Assembly (NCBI GenBank): GCA_043777675.1
Contig: JAYWHR010000047.1
Span: 62,001-126,000 of the forward strand
Direction of reading: 5' to 3'
Origin: JANMDU01 sp043777675
GTDB taxonomy: Bacteria; Pseudomonadota; Gammaproteobacteria; Burkholderiales; Burkholderiaceae_C
DNA length: 64,000 nucleotides
The translations under genes were made by a program, and so were the position numbers. Numbering within the stretch: the stretch's first letter is position 1; each line of letters begins with the position of its first letter. Below are positions 41,277 through 50,508 of this stretch, one piece after another. The notes under the pieces were generated by a model. The model was not told the origin of the DNA. It worked only from the letters and a program-made list of their open reading frames with translations, and did not search any database.

Positions 41277-42317
41277 TTACCCGAGAGCGAGCTGCGGCTT
41301 AAGCTCGGAGACTGTGATGGGCGCAAGCATTTGCAGGAATTCTTGCGTCACAGTTGCGTTATCAAAATAGGCTGCACGCTGCGGTGGGAAAAAGCGATCA
41401 ATTCTCAGTGCCCCTTTCACCGCTTGCGCCAAATCGTCATGCATGACGCCCGCTGGCGAATCGGCAATCACATCAATTGGCCCTTCCACGCGATAGGCAG
41501 CTACCGGCGTGCCGCAGGCCATCGCTTCGAGCATCGTGAGGCCGAAGGTGTCTGATTTACTAGGGAAGACGAATACATCTGCTGCTCGATACACAGCTGC
41601 CAGCTCTTTGCGTGGTAACACGCCCATCCAAGTCACATCAGAAAATTGTGCTTTGAGCTTAGCTTCTAGCGGCCCTACACCACAGACCACTTTGCTACCA
41701 GATAACTGCAGATTCAAAAATGCAGCAATGTTCTTTTCATAAGACACGCGCCCCACAAACAGGTGAATCGGCCGGGGTAGATTTAGGTGGTCAAGCGCAT
41801 CGCGCGCACCGGGCGCAAACACCTGCCCATCTACGCCGTGCGTCCACTGCGCAACATTTTCAAAACCGCGCGCTTGCAGCATTCTCAGCGTAGCCGGAGC
41901 GGGCACCATCACACGCTGCGCCTGCGCGTGAAACCGGCGAAACCACCAATAGCCCAACGACAAGGGAATCTTCGCTGCAGCCAGCAATATTTCAGGGAAC
42001 CGCGTGTGGAATGCCGTGGTGAACGGCAATTTGCGCTTCATGCAAAATCTGCGCGCTTTGCTTCCAAGAGGGCCTTCCGTTGCGACATGGATAGCTTGGG
42101 GTGCAAAGGCCTCCAGCTCGCGCGACAAACGCGGCTCTATGCCACGCGCCAGTGCGATCTCTGGGTAGCCGGGGCAAGGTCGTGTGTCAAACAAATACGG
42201 ATGGATCACCAACACCTCATGCCCCAAAGTTTGCAACTGATCCACTAGCTCCACCAAAATAGTAACCACGCCATTGACCTGCGGCTTCCAAGCGTCTGTG
42301 ATGATGGCAATTCGCAT
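41277..42317 (-). CDS. GT4 family glycosyltransferase
   Basis: A 346-residue GT-B glycosyltransferase. The start MRIAIITDAWKPQVNGVV is the usual N-terminal strand and Gly loop, and the donor-binding part includes FVGRVSYEKNI, VGPLEAKL, FVFPSKSDTFGLTMLEAMACGTPVAAY with the EAMACG motif. Similar proteins transfer hexoses to lipid acceptors. It directly follows the LpxH-like phosphoesterase gene by four bases, a pairing often seen in proteobacteria and suggestive of envelope glycolipid synthesis. The acceptor is unknown. Confidence 0.9.
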   Translation of the reverse strand: MRIAIITDAWKPQVNGVVTILVELVDQLQTLGHEVLVIHPYLFDTRPCPGYPEIALARGIEPRLSRELEAFAPQAIHVATEGPLGSKARRFCMKRKLPFTTAFHTRFPEILLAAAKIPLSLGYWWFRRFHAQAQRVMVPAPATLRMLQARGFENVAQWTHGVDGQVFAPGARDALDHLNLPRPIHLFVGRVSYEKNIAAFLNLQLSGSKVVCGVGPLEAKLKAQFSDVTWMGVLPRKELAAVYRAADVFVFPSKSDTFGLTMLEAMACGTPVAAYRVEGPIDVIADSPAGVMHDDLAQAVKGALRIDRFFPPQRAAYFDNATVTQEFLQMLAPITVSELKPQLALG

Positions 42318-42321
42318 CGGT

Positions 42322-43275
42322 TTATACCTTCTCAGTTTCAGCGGCGTGCTGGCGTGCTTCTGATGCAGCCACTTTGGCGCGCTTGTTCATCGCATGTGCG
42401 GCGCCAGCACGTGTGGACCAATCGATCAACTCCAATCTGCCATCTGCATGCTCCACCAACGCGGTGAGGCTTTCCACCCAATCACCATCGTTGCAATACA
42501 ACACGCCCTCAATCTCGCGCATCTCAGCGCGATGGATATGGCCGCAAACCACACCATCCAACCCACGCCGCTTGGCTTCATGCGCGACAGCGGTTTCAAA
42601 GTCAGACACATAGCTCACCGCACGCTTGACCTTGTGCTTTAAGTACTGCGAGAGCGACCAATAAGGCAGCCCCAAGCGACCACGCAAATGATTGAACGTG
42701 CGGTTCAAGCGCAGAGTGAATTCGTAGGCTTGATCGCCCAAATAGGCCAACCATTTGGCGCACTGAATCACGCCGTCAAACAAATCGCCATGCGTCACCC
42801 AAAGCTTTTTGCCATCGGCTGTGATGTGGACACATTCATTCATCACGGCAATACCGCCAAATTCATGGCCTTCATAGCGCCGTGCAAACTCATCATGATT
42901 GCCCGGAATAAAAATCACGCGCGTGCCTTTGCGCGCAGCGCGCAGCACTTTTTGCACCACATCGTTGTGTGCCTGAGGCCAAAACCAACGCCTGCGCAAC
43001 TGCCAGCCGTCGACAATATCACCCACCAAATACAAAGTATCGCAGCGCGTCACGCGCAGAAAATCAAGCAGCGCATGCGCTTGGCAGCCCGCGGTGCCTA
43101 AATGAATATCAGAAATAAAGATGGTTCGAACATGCGTCTTTTCCTCATCATCATCATCCAAGGGGGCATGTTTCGGCGCTTTGATCAGGCTCGTCACATC
43201 GGGCAAGGCCAAATGCGTCGCTTCCACCAAGCTTTGCCGGTTGACTAACAGAGGGTTCATGACATGACTGTTCAT
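42322..43275 (-). CDS. LpxH-like metallophosphoesterase
   Basis: A 317-residue calcineurin-type phosphoesterase of the UDP-2,3-diacylglucosamine diphosphatase family. Metal motifs occur in order: SDIHLGT, GDIVDGWQLRRRW, GNHDEFARRY, THGDLFD and GHIHRA. Residues 1-50 are a variable acidic extension (DDDDEEK). Start choice is uncertain because two ATG codons lie five codons apart. It is paired with the glycosyltransferase gene, supporting a role in outer-membrane lipid metabolism. It may not be the housekeeping LpxH. Confidence 0.88.
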   Translation of the reverse strand: MNSHVMNPLLVNRQSLVEATHLALPDVTSLIKAPKHAPLDDDDEEKTHVRTIFISDIHLGTAGCQAHALLDFLRVTRCDTLYLVGDIVDGWQLRRRWFWPQAHNDVVQKVLRAARKGTRVIFIPGNHDEFARRYEGHEFGGIAVMNECVHITADGKKLWVTHGDLFDGVIQCAKWLAYLGDQAYEFTLRLNRTFNHLRGRLGLPYWSLSQYLKHKVKRAVSYVSDFETAVAHEAKRRGLDGVVCGHIHRAEMREIEGVLYCNDGDWVESLTALVEHADGRLELIDWSTRAGAAHAMNKRAKVAASEARQHAAETEKV

Positions 43276-43367
43276 GACTAGCGAAGTTAGCGCTTATTTA
43301 TGACAGCAGCATCACAGGCGCATGACATTTGTGTGTCAAGAGACTCCGTAGCCAGTCACTCTGTATT

Positions 43368-43400
43368 CAATAGCACGTTAAGCATATTTTTTGCCGGCTA
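43368..43400 (+). repeat. Dispersed GCCGGCTA repeat, copy 9
   Basis: Intergenic, ending 21 bases from the nuclease stop codon: CAATAGCACGTTAAGCA then TATTTTTTGCCGGCTA. Confidence 0.85.
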
Positions 43401-43421
43401 GCAGCCGACAACGTATAGAAG

Positions 43422-43910
43422 TCACTTCAAATAAGAACATGCGCCATAAAGCTTACGCCACTGCTTGGGCTCTATGGCAGGGCGCTGCGCCCACAGGCCG
43501 AGTGACTTCTTTTGTGCGACAGTTTGCTCTGCCGCATAAGGGCCCGGGTTGCTACGATAGGCATCGCTCCAAGCGTGGCCGTTGCTCACCATCCATTGCC
43601 CCACATCTTCACTGCGATGCTCCACACGAGCGATCACGCGGCCAAATTGATCTCTGGCCTGCGTGGTGAAGGTCACGTTTTGCCGCAGCAAGCGAGTGCG
43701 TAGCGCATCGCGCGATGCCTTGCCGCCACTCTGGCAAATCTCCGGCGCATCAATGCCTTGAATGCGCAGCTTAACGGGCTTACGTGAATTGCTCACGGTG
43801 ATTTGCACGGTATCGCCATCGCTCACACGACTTACCGTGCCTTGCAGCGTTTCTGTTAGTGCCGCGCTCTGGTTGGTCATCAAAAATAAACAGACGAAAA
43901 ATTGGCGCAT
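43422..43910 (-). CDS. Secreted thermonuclease-family (SNase) nuclease
   Basis: A 162-residue protein with a short signal-like hydrophobic start (MRQFFVCLFLMTNQSAA) and an OB-fold SNase domain: VSDGDTVQITV, LRIQGIDAPEICQ (Arg and Asp/Glu of the active site), QFGRVIARV (second catalytic Arg region) and SLGLWAQ. It probably degrades nucleic acid in the periplasm or outside. Its ATG overlaps the TGA of the upstream helicase gene, so the two are translated together. Confidence 0.88.
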   Translation of the reverse strand: MRQFFVCLFLMTNQSAALTETLQGTVSRVSDGDTVQITVSNSRKPVKLRIQGIDAPEICQSGGKASRDALRTRLLRQNVTFTTQARDQFGRVIARVEHRSEDVGQWMVSNGHAWSDAYRSNPGPYAAEQTVAQKKSLGLWAQRPAIEPKQWRKLYGACSYLK

Positions 43911-46384
43911 CAGCCTATTTTCTCAGCATCTCGAAGGATTCGATCCAGACGATCCACCAATTTTTCATTGCTCAGCTTCTCACGCAGCCGTTCCACCATG
44001 AGCGGGAGGCACAGCGGGCTGGGGTGAGCGAGTTGTACCCAATCAAGGCGGCGGCTGTGCATCGCTTGCAAAGTGGTTTGCAATTGCTCTATAGCCAATT
44101 CTTGCGAAAGCACTTCGCGCTCAGCTTGATTGAGTAGCAAATTATTTACATCGTATTTTTTAAACACTTCATAAAACAAGCCGCTCGAAGCTTGAAGCTG
44201 CTTGCCGCTTTTAGCAGCGCCAGGATAGCCCGTAAAAATCAAGCCCGATACACGAGCGATCTCCCGAAAGCGCCGCTGCGCAAGCTCTGAGCTATTGAGC
44301 GAAGCCAAGACGTCTTCAAGCAGATCTTTGCTAGAAAACAAGCTTTGATCCTGCAAGCCACTCACATCGTACGCGACGGAGCTCAGCAACTCGAAGCCGT
44401 AATCATTGACCGCAATACTGAAGGTATTGGGTTGCGCTTGTGCCAAGCGATAGGCCAGCAAACTCGCCAGCCCCAAATGCACATTGCGTCCAGCAAATGG
44501 ATAGATGTAGAGATGAAAGCCTTCTCTGCTCTTGTACTGCTCAATCAGTAGCGTTTGCGGCGTGGGCAAATGAGACAAGCGCAACTGCGTCTCCAGCATG
44601 GGCCGCGCCGCCTGCATCTCGGGTTCGGCAAACTCGCCTTGCGCTGCTTGTGCCAGCAATATCACCACGTTGTCTGCCAACTCATTTGACAGCGGCATGT
44701 TGCCGCCTTGCCAACGGGGTATGGTGCCTTTATTTTTCGTGGCGCGCTTGACATACGCTGTCATCTCATTGACGCGGATCAGCTCCAAGATACGTCCGGC
44801 AAACGTAAAGCAATCTCCTTTCTTCATCCGCGAAATAAAGCTCTCCTCTATCGAGCCGATGCGTTGACCGGTTTGGTATTTCACCTGCATTGCCGTATCG
44901 CTGACGATCGTGCCGATTGACAGGCGATGGCGTCTTTGGATCGCACGATCCGGCACGCGATAGATGCCCGCTTCGTCCTGAGCAATGCGGTGATAGTCTG
45001 GATAGGCGTGTAGCGATTGCCCGCCGCGTTCGCAAAACGCAAGTGCCCAGTCAAACTCTTCCTGCGACAAATCGCGGTAGGCGAAAGCCGTACGTATTTC
45101 ATCAAACAAAGCGTCTGGCAAAAAACCGCCGCCGAGTGCAACTGTGACGATATGTTGGACCAACACATCCAAGGGCATGTGTGGCGAATGGCGGCTCTCA
45201 ATTTGCCCCGCCTGCGCAGCGCGGCGAGCCGCAGCCGCTTCCACCAGCTCCAGCGTATTCGTGGGCACGAGTGTGATGCGGCTCGTGCGCCCGGGCGCAT
45301 GGCCGCTGCGGCCTGCGCGCTGGATCAGTCGCGCCACGCCTTTGGCTGAGCCGATTTGCAGCACGCGCTCCACTGGCAGAAAATCGACACCTAAATCGAG
45401 CGACGATGTGGCCACCACCGCTCTGAGCTGGCCAGCTTTTAAGCCCTGCTCGACCCAATCGCGCACCTCTTTATCGAGGCTCCCGTGATGCAGTGCGATT
45501 TGCCCCGCCCAATCAGGGCGCTCGGCCAAGATGAGTTGATACCAAATCTCGGCTTGTGAGCGCGTGTTGGTAAACACCAGTGTCGTGCCGGATTGAGCAA
45601 GCTCGCTGACCACGGGCTCAAGCATGCGCGCACCCAAATGCCCCGCCCATGAATACTTGCCGGGCTGGTCGGGAATCAGGGTGTCGATGCGCAGGTCTTT
45701 GTCTTGCTCACCTTGCACAATCACTGGTTTCTTCGTCTTTTTTAAAGCATTTTCGGCATCTTGCCGGCACAGAACCTGCGCGGAGTGCTCTAGATTTGAT
45801 AGCGTTGCGCTCAAGCCCCAAGTCACGAGTTTGGGGTTAAACACTCGCAGCCGTGCCAACGCCAACTGCGTTTGCACGCCGCGCTTATTCGCAATCAGCT
45901 CATGCCATTCATCCGCTATCACAAAGCGCACGCTATCCAACTCTTCACGACTCTTTTCACGCGAAATCAGCAGCGTGAGCGATTCAGGCGTGGTGATCAG
46001 CACAGTGGGCATGCGCCGATCTTGCTTGGCGCGTTCGCTGCTGGGCGTATCGCCGGTGCGCAAGCCGAGCGTCCACGCAGGGGCTAAATCTTGCAAGGGC
46101 TGTTTGAGGGCGCGTGCTGTGTCTGCCGCCAGCGCGCGCATGGGAGTGAGCCAGATCACAGACAGCGGCGCGGCCTTGCCTGTGGGTAATTTATTGAGCA
46201 AAACCTGCAACACACCCAACCACACCGCATACGTTTTGCCCGAGCCGGTGCTCGCATGCAGCAAGCCGCTGCGCCCGGCGGCAATGTGTGCCCAAGTTTC
46301 GCGCTGAAAGTCAAACGGATGCCAATCTTTACCTGCAAGCCACGCCTCTACGGTTAAATCAGCTGTGTCTTTCGCAGAGTGCAT
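43910..46384 (-). CDS. Lhr-type DEXH helicase (ligase-associated family)
   Basis: An 824-residue superfamily 2 helicase. It has motif I ASTGSGKT (near 45), Ia TPMRALA, Ib TTPESL, motif II DEWH (near 157), III SATL, then the second RecA domain with VFTNTRSQAE, VATSSLDLGVDF and QRAGRSGHAPG, followed by the winged-helix and C-terminal Lhr-core region. It resembles the ligase-associated DNA-damage helicases that normally neighbour a ligase, exonuclease and phosphoesterase; none of these is adjacent here. The segment EHSAQVLCRQDAENALKK after motif III is repeat-encoded. Confidence 0.9.
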   Translation of the reverse strand: MHSAKDTADLTVEAWLAGKDWHPFDFQRETWAHIAAGRSGLLHASTGSGKTYAVWLGVLQVLLNKLPTGKAAPLSVIWLTPMRALAADTARALKQPLQDLAPAWTLGLRTGDTPSSERAKQDRRMPTVLITTPESLTLLISREKSREELDSVRFVIADEWHELIANKRGVQTQLALARLRVFNPKLVTWGLSATLSNLEHSAQVLCRQDAENALKKTKKPVIVQGEQDKDLRIDTLIPDQPGKYSWAGHLGARMLEPVVSELAQSGTTLVFTNTRSQAEIWYQLILAERPDWAGQIALHHGSLDKEVRDWVEQGLKAGQLRAVVATSSLDLGVDFLPVERVLQIGSAKGVARLIQRAGRSGHAPGRTSRITLVPTNTLELVEAAAARRAAQAGQIESRHSPHMPLDVLVQHIVTVALGGGFLPDALFDEIRTAFAYRDLSQEEFDWALAFCERGGQSLHAYPDYHRIAQDEAGIYRVPDRAIQRRHRLSIGTIVSDTAMQVKYQTGQRIGSIEESFISRMKKGDCFTFAGRILELIRVNEMTAYVKRATKNKGTIPRWQGGNMPLSNELADNVVILLAQAAQGEFAEPEMQAARPMLETQLRLSHLPTPQTLLIEQYKSREGFHLYIYPFAGRNVHLGLASLLAYRLAQAQPNTFSIAVNDYGFELLSSVAYDVSGLQDQSLFSSKDLLEDVLASLNSSELAQRRFREIARVSGLIFTGYPGAAKSGKQLQASSGLFYEVFKKYDVNNLLLNQAEREVLSQELAIEQLQTTLQAMHSRRLDWVQLAHPSPLCLPLMVERLREKLSNEKLVDRLDRILRDAEKIG
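45770..45803 (-). repeat. Dispersed GCCGGCTA repeat, copy 10 (inside the helicase)
   Basis: Same sense as the helicase gene: AGAGCACTCCGCGCAGG then TTCTGTGCCGGCAA, encoding HSAQVLCRQ. Confidence 0.72.
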
Positions 46385-46440
46385 ACTTTGATCTTACGAG
46401 AGATAATGAGGGCTGTTCCCACATCCAACCGAGAGACCCC

Positions 46441-47877
46441 ATGAGCTACCAAGACACCCAACTCCTGATCAATAACGAATGGCGCGAAGCCGCAAGCAAG
46501 AAAAGCCTTCCGGTTGTCAACCCCGCCAACGGCACAGAAATTGGCCGAGTAGCACATGCTGGCCAAGTAGAGATGGATGCGGCGCTTGAGTCTGCCGCTA
46601 AAGGCTTTGAAATCTGGCGCAACACGCCAGTGGCTGAGCGCCAGCGCGTGATGCGCAAGGCCGCCTCGTTGCTCGCGGAGCGCGTTGACACGATTGCCTT
46701 GCTCATGACGCTGGAGCAAGGCAAGCCGCTGGCTGAATCTAAAGGTGAGCTGCTCGGCTCTGTAGACACGCTCAATTGGCTGGCCGACGAAGGCCGCCGC
46801 GTGTATGGCCGCATCGTGCCGCCGCGCTCGATGAACACACAAATGCAAGTGCTCAAGCAGCCCATCGGTGTGGTGGCTGCGTTCACGCCATGGAATTTTC
46901 CCGTCAATCAAATTGTGCGCAAAGTAGGCGCTGCGCTAGCCACAGGTTGCGCCATCATCGTCAAAGCCCCGGAAGAGACGCCGGCTTCTCCAGCGATGTT
47001 TCTCAAATGCTTCATCGATGCAGGTTTGCCTGCTGGCGTGATCAACTTACTCTACGGCGTGCCTGCTGAAATCTCTAGCTACTTGATAGCTCACCCCACC
47101 GTGCGCAAAATCAGCTTCACTGGCTCTACGCCTGTGGGCAAGATGCTCGCGGGCATGGCCGGCCAACACATGAAGCGCATCACGATGGAGCTAGGCGGCC
47201 ACGCACCCGTGATCATTTGCGATGATGCCGATGTCGCCCTCGCGGTGAAATCTGCCGGCGCTGCCAAATTCCGCAATGCAGGGCAAGTGTGCATTTCGCC
47301 CACGCGCTTCTTGGTACACAACAGCGTCAAGGCTGAGTTCATTGAAAAATTTGTGGCCTTCACAGCCAAGATCAAAGTCGGCGACGGTACAGCGGAGGGC
47401 ACCACCATGGGCCCACTGGCCAACGCGCGCCGCATGGATGCGATGGAAAAAGTGGTGGCAGATGCCCGCGCCCATGGCGCAAAGATCGAGACGGGCGGCT
47501 CTCGCGTGGGCACGACAGGCAACTTCTTCGCCCCCACCATCATCAGCGACGCCCCACTCGACTCCAGCGTGTTCAACGACGAACCCTTCGGCCCCATTGC
47601 CGGCATTCGCGGCTTTGAGACGATGGACGAGGCCATTGGCGAAGCGAATCGTTTGAGTTTCGGCCTTGCCAGCTACGCCTTCACCAGCTCGCTCAAGCAT
47701 CAGCACAACCTCGCACAAAACATCCAAGCTGGCATGCTCTGGATCAATCAACCCGCGCTCGCAGTGGCAGAAATGCCGTTTGGCGGCGTGAAAGATTCAG
47801 GCTATGGCTCAGAAGGCGGGCCTGAGGCGCTGGAGGCTTACATCAATACCAAATCGGTATCCACTGTGATGGTTTGA
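46441..47877 (+). CDS. gabD: NAD(P)-dependent succinate-semialdehyde dehydrogenase
   Basis: A 478-residue aldehyde dehydrogenase. The catalytic Cys is in NAGQVCISP (near 283), the general base Glu in MELGGHAPVII, the NAD loop in FTGSTPVGK, and the Asn in TPWNFPVN. Overall it is closest to GabD-type succinate-semialdehyde dehydrogenases; a related semialdehyde is possible. The start MSYQDTQLLINNEW is chosen over upstream in-frame codons that would overlap the divergent helicase gene. A strong terminator follows. Confidence 0.88.
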   Translation: MSYQDTQLLINNEWREAASKKSLPVVNPANGTEIGRVAHAGQVEMDAALESAAKGFEIWRNTPVAERQRVMRKAASLLAERVDTIALLMTLEQGKPLAESKGELLGSVDTLNWLADEGRRVYGRIVPPRSMNTQMQVLKQPIGVVAAFTPWNFPVNQIVRKVGAALATGCAIIVKAPEETPASPAMFLKCFIDAGLPAGVINLLYGVPAEISSYLIAHPTVRKISFTGSTPVGKMLAGMAGQHMKRITMELGGHAPVIICDDADVALAVKSAGAAKFRNAGQVCISPTRFLVHNSVKAEFIEKFVAFTAKIKVGDGTAEGTTMGPLANARRMDAMEKVVADARAHGAKIETGGSRVGTTGNFFAPTIISDAPLDSSVFNDEPFGPIAGIRGFETMDEAIGEANRLSFGLASYAFTSSLKHQHNLAQNIQAGMLWINQPALAVAEMPFGGVKDSGYGSEGGPEALEAYINTKSVSTVMV

Positions 47878-47908
47878 TCTCAGCTGTGCAGGGTTTGCCC
47901 TGCAATAT

Positions 47909-47948
47909 AAAAAAAGCCTGCAAGCTTATCGCTTGCAGGCTTTTTTTT
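47909..47948. terminator. Bidirectional intrinsic terminator
   Basis: AAAAAGCCTGCAAGC / GCTTGCAGGCTTTTT with loop TTATC, with A-run and T-run on the two sides. It serves the convergent aldehyde dehydrogenase and desaturase genes. Confidence 0.97.
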
Positions 47949-47963
47949 ATTGAGATAGGGTGA

Positions 47964-49178
47964 TCAGGCGCGTGCAGCACGCAACTTCAATGACATGTCT
48001 TGGAGTGCTGCAATGCCACTTTCTTCAGCTCGCTTGCACCAAGCGGCTAGATTTGCGGCGAGCTGCTCACGAGAGAGGTGGGTGTTGCTCCACATCTGGC
48101 GCAGCTCATCTCGCATCTCAGCCATTTTTCCGAGAACAGGGTACTGGCTGCGAGCGAGCTGCAAGTCAGCCACGGCAGAGGCCGGCACTTTTTCGTCGTC
48201 GCGGTGCAGCCAGCGATTGGCTGTTTGCAGCAGAGACACATCGCCTTGCTTGGCTTTGAGTTTCTCAATTTCCATCTTGCAGGCAGTGCGCATATCGCGC
48301 GCATAAGCTGCCATGAGTTCGTAGCGGTGCGCAATCAATGCCTCGAGGGTCTTCTCATCCGCCACGGGGCGCACATCGCCCAATGCGAGCTTGGGCGGCG
48401 TCTTACGCACAGTGGCTAAGCCTAAAGCGCTTAGAGCGCGGATGTATTGCCAACCGATATCAAACTCATAGGGCTTGACGGAAAACTTCGCGCTGGTGGC
48501 ATAGGTATGGTGATTGTTATGCAACTCTTCGCCGCCAATCAAAATCCCCCAAGGGCTCACGTTGGTGGCTGCGTCTTGCGATTCAAAATTACGGTAACCC
48601 CAATAGTGGCCAATGCCGTTGATCACACCTGTGGCAAGCACGGGAATCCAAAGCATTTGAACTGCCCAAACCGTTAAGCCAAGCGCACCAAACAAGGCCA
48701 AGTTCAACACCAGCATGATTCCCACGCCCTGCCATGTGTAGCGGGAATAGACATTGTTTTCCACCCAATCTTTCGGGCAGCCGTGGGTGTACTTAGCGTG
48801 TGTCTCTGGGTTAGCCGCTTCGGCTTGGTAGAGCTCGGTGCCTGTGAGGAGCAAAGCCTTCAAACCACGCGTTTGCGGGCTGTGTGGATCTTCATCAGTT
48901 TCACATTTAGCATGGTGCTTGCGGTGTACGCCTACGAAATCGGCAGTTTTCATGCCGGTGCCGATCCAGAGCCAACCACGGAAGAAATGGGAGGCAATCG
49001 GATGCAAATCAAGCGCACGATGAGACATGGCCCGGTGCAGGTAAATCGTCACTGCGGAAATTGTAATGTGAGTGGTCAGCAGCGTGTAAAGCACAATCTG
49101 CCACCAAGAGGCTTCGGTCAATCCGTGCGCCATCCATTGAATCAGAGCTTGCGCCACGGTGTTGTCAAGAAACTGCAT
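47964..49178 (-). CDS. Acyl-CoA / acyl-lipid delta-9 desaturase
   Basis: A 404-residue membrane di-iron desaturase that introduces a double bond into fatty acyl chains. The three His boxes are HRAMSH, HRKHHA and HNNHH, in proper order and spacing, with two pairs of membrane helices. The C-terminal ~130 residues form a charged helical tail (DEKTLEALIAHRYELMAAYARDM) longer than in minimal desaturases. The start MQFLDNTVAQAL has a GGAG site. It is transcribed alone. Confidence 0.93.
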   Translation of the reverse strand: MQFLDNTVAQALIQWMAHGLTEASWWQIVLYTLLTTHITISAVTIYLHRAMSHRALDLHPIASHFFRGWLWIGTGMKTADFVGVHRKHHAKCETDEDPHSPQTRGLKALLLTGTELYQAEAANPETHAKYTHGCPKDWVENNVYSRYTWQGVGIMLVLNLALFGALGLTVWAVQMLWIPVLATGVINGIGHYWGYRNFESQDAATNVSPWGILIGGEELHNNHHTYATSAKFSVKPYEFDIGWQYIRALSALGLATVRKTPPKLALGDVRPVADEKTLEALIAHRYELMAAYARDMRTACKMEIEKLKAKQGDVSLLQTANRWLHRDDEKVPASAVADLQLARSQYPVLGKMAEMRDELRQMWSNTHLSREQLAANLAAWCKRAEESGIAALQDMSLKLRAARA

Positions 49179-49298
49179 ATCTCTCCTCGTATTTGAGCAT
49201 GTCAAAAAGCACTCATGATTTTAGCCTGCCGATGCCCCCAAAACCGCTTAGTAGGATTACCCACATTTTGCGATAACTGGTAGTGAAAACAGGCATTT

Positions 49299-49337
49299 GC
49301 TATTATTTTTATAGCACAGCGCGCTTCTTCAGCGCCT
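49299..49337 (+). repeat. Dispersed repeat, degenerate copy 17
   Basis: Keeps the GCTATTATTTTTATAGC arm and CACAGCGCGC but lacks the GCCGGCTA end. It lies in the 174-bp gap before the hydrolase stop. Confidence 0.5.
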
Positions 49338-49352
49338 TTAAAGTGCATTTTT

Positions 49353-50393
49353 CTAAAGTTTCTGCTCCAAGCGAGCTATCAGCGACGCATGCTGAGCTTG
49401 CCATCCGGCGAGCGCCTTCGCGTCGCCTAACCAATGATTTTGTAAGAAAGCAAGCACAAGTTCTCTCGTGGCTTTTTTCACTTGCGGGTTAAGTGCTTCG
49501 CCGCCCGTGCCCAAGCGGTCGGTAAACATGCTGTGACTGCCTCCCGTAAAAACTGCCAACATCTTGCCCTGCTTGTGATCAACAGCCTCGTACACTGCCA
49601 CGCGGTCTTTGGCCGATGAGTAGTAGCCTGGAATCTTGATTTCGTCGCCGGTCGCGGTGATGTGCAAGCTGGGTACGCGTATGCTTCTGAGAATCTCTTT
49701 CGGATCGCTTTCGCCATAGAACGGCGGTGCGCTGATGATCACTGCCACTTTAATGCGCGGATCCGCCAAATCCATCGCCACGCCATCGCGCTGTACTCTT
49801 GCGCCAGCAAGCAGCATCGTGGTATTTGCGCCGTAGGAATGGCCAGCCGCAGCAATGCGCTGTGCATCCAAACGGGTGCTTAGTTGCGGATCTAAGAGCA
49901 ATTGATCAAGTGCAAAACGCATGTCTTTCGTGCGATCAATCGCTTCGCTCTCTTTTGCGGCGTCTTGCAAACGTCCCACCATCTGAATCGGGTTGCCAAA
50001 CCACAAGTTACGATCACTGCCCACATGCTGCACATGCAGCGCGGCAATGCCATGGGCTGCCAAGTATTTGCCAATGTAGCTGTAGCCCTCGCGCGAGCCG
50101 CCGATACCGTGAGAGAAGATCACCAGAGGCGTTTTTTGTGCGGTGTCGATGGGCAAATACAAGCGTGCTGGCACTTGGCGTTGGCGCTGTGGATCCGTCC
50201 ACTGCACATCGCGCACCTCATGCGTGCTCGCCTCGGGCATGCCCACGGCTGTGGCCAGCACCTGCGTGCGCGAGGTGGCGCGACTGTCCCAAGCTTGTTG
50301 TTGGCTGCTGTTGGCGCATCCGATGACGAGCAATGAAGCAGCGAGAGTGCTGCCTGCTGTGATGCGCAAACTGGTGCGTGAAGAAAAAGGCAT
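49353..50393 (-). CDS. Alpha/beta hydrolase lipoprotein
   Basis: A 346-residue exported esterase-like protein. The N-terminus is a lipoprotein signal (ASLLVIGCANS). The oxyanion region is FSHGIGGSREGY, the nucleophile Ser is in AAGHSYGANTT, an Asp follows around TGDEIKI, and the His is in FTGGSHSMF. It is related to chlorophyllase/PAF-acetylhydrolase-type dienelactone hydrolases. The start MPFSSRTSLRIT is preferred; an upstream in-frame start adds 27 residues and would spoil the signal. The substrate is unknown. Confidence 0.85.
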   Translation of the reverse strand: MPFSSRTSLRITAGSTLAASLLVIGCANSSQQQAWDSRATSRTQVLATAVGMPEASTHEVRDVQWTDPQRQRQVPARLYLPIDTAQKTPLVIFSHGIGGSREGYSYIGKYLAAHGIAALHVQHVGSDRNLWFGNPIQMVGRLQDAAKESEAIDRTKDMRFALDQLLLDPQLSTRLDAQRIAAAGHSYGANTTMLLAGARVQRDGVAMDLADPRIKVAVIISAPPFYGESDPKEILRSIRVPSLHITATGDEIKIPGYYSSAKDRVAVYEAVDHKQGKMLAVFTGGSHSMFTDRLGTGGEALNPQVKKATRELVLAFLQNHWLGDAKALAGWQAQHASLIARLEQKL

Positions 50394-50508
50394 GGTAGGC
50401 AATCTCGGGTTGGGTGTTGTACTGCCTTGGCAGATCAATACCCTCGTAGATAAGTTCCGCGCCGCTTGTTTCAAGCCCTTGCGTTTGGGAAAACGCTCTA
50501 ATAAGTGT

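Noticed and set aside
45624..46307. A 227-codon plus-strand frame inside the helicase gene
   Set aside because: Antisense to conserved helicase motifs; Ser/Arg/Cys-rich with no ribosome site.
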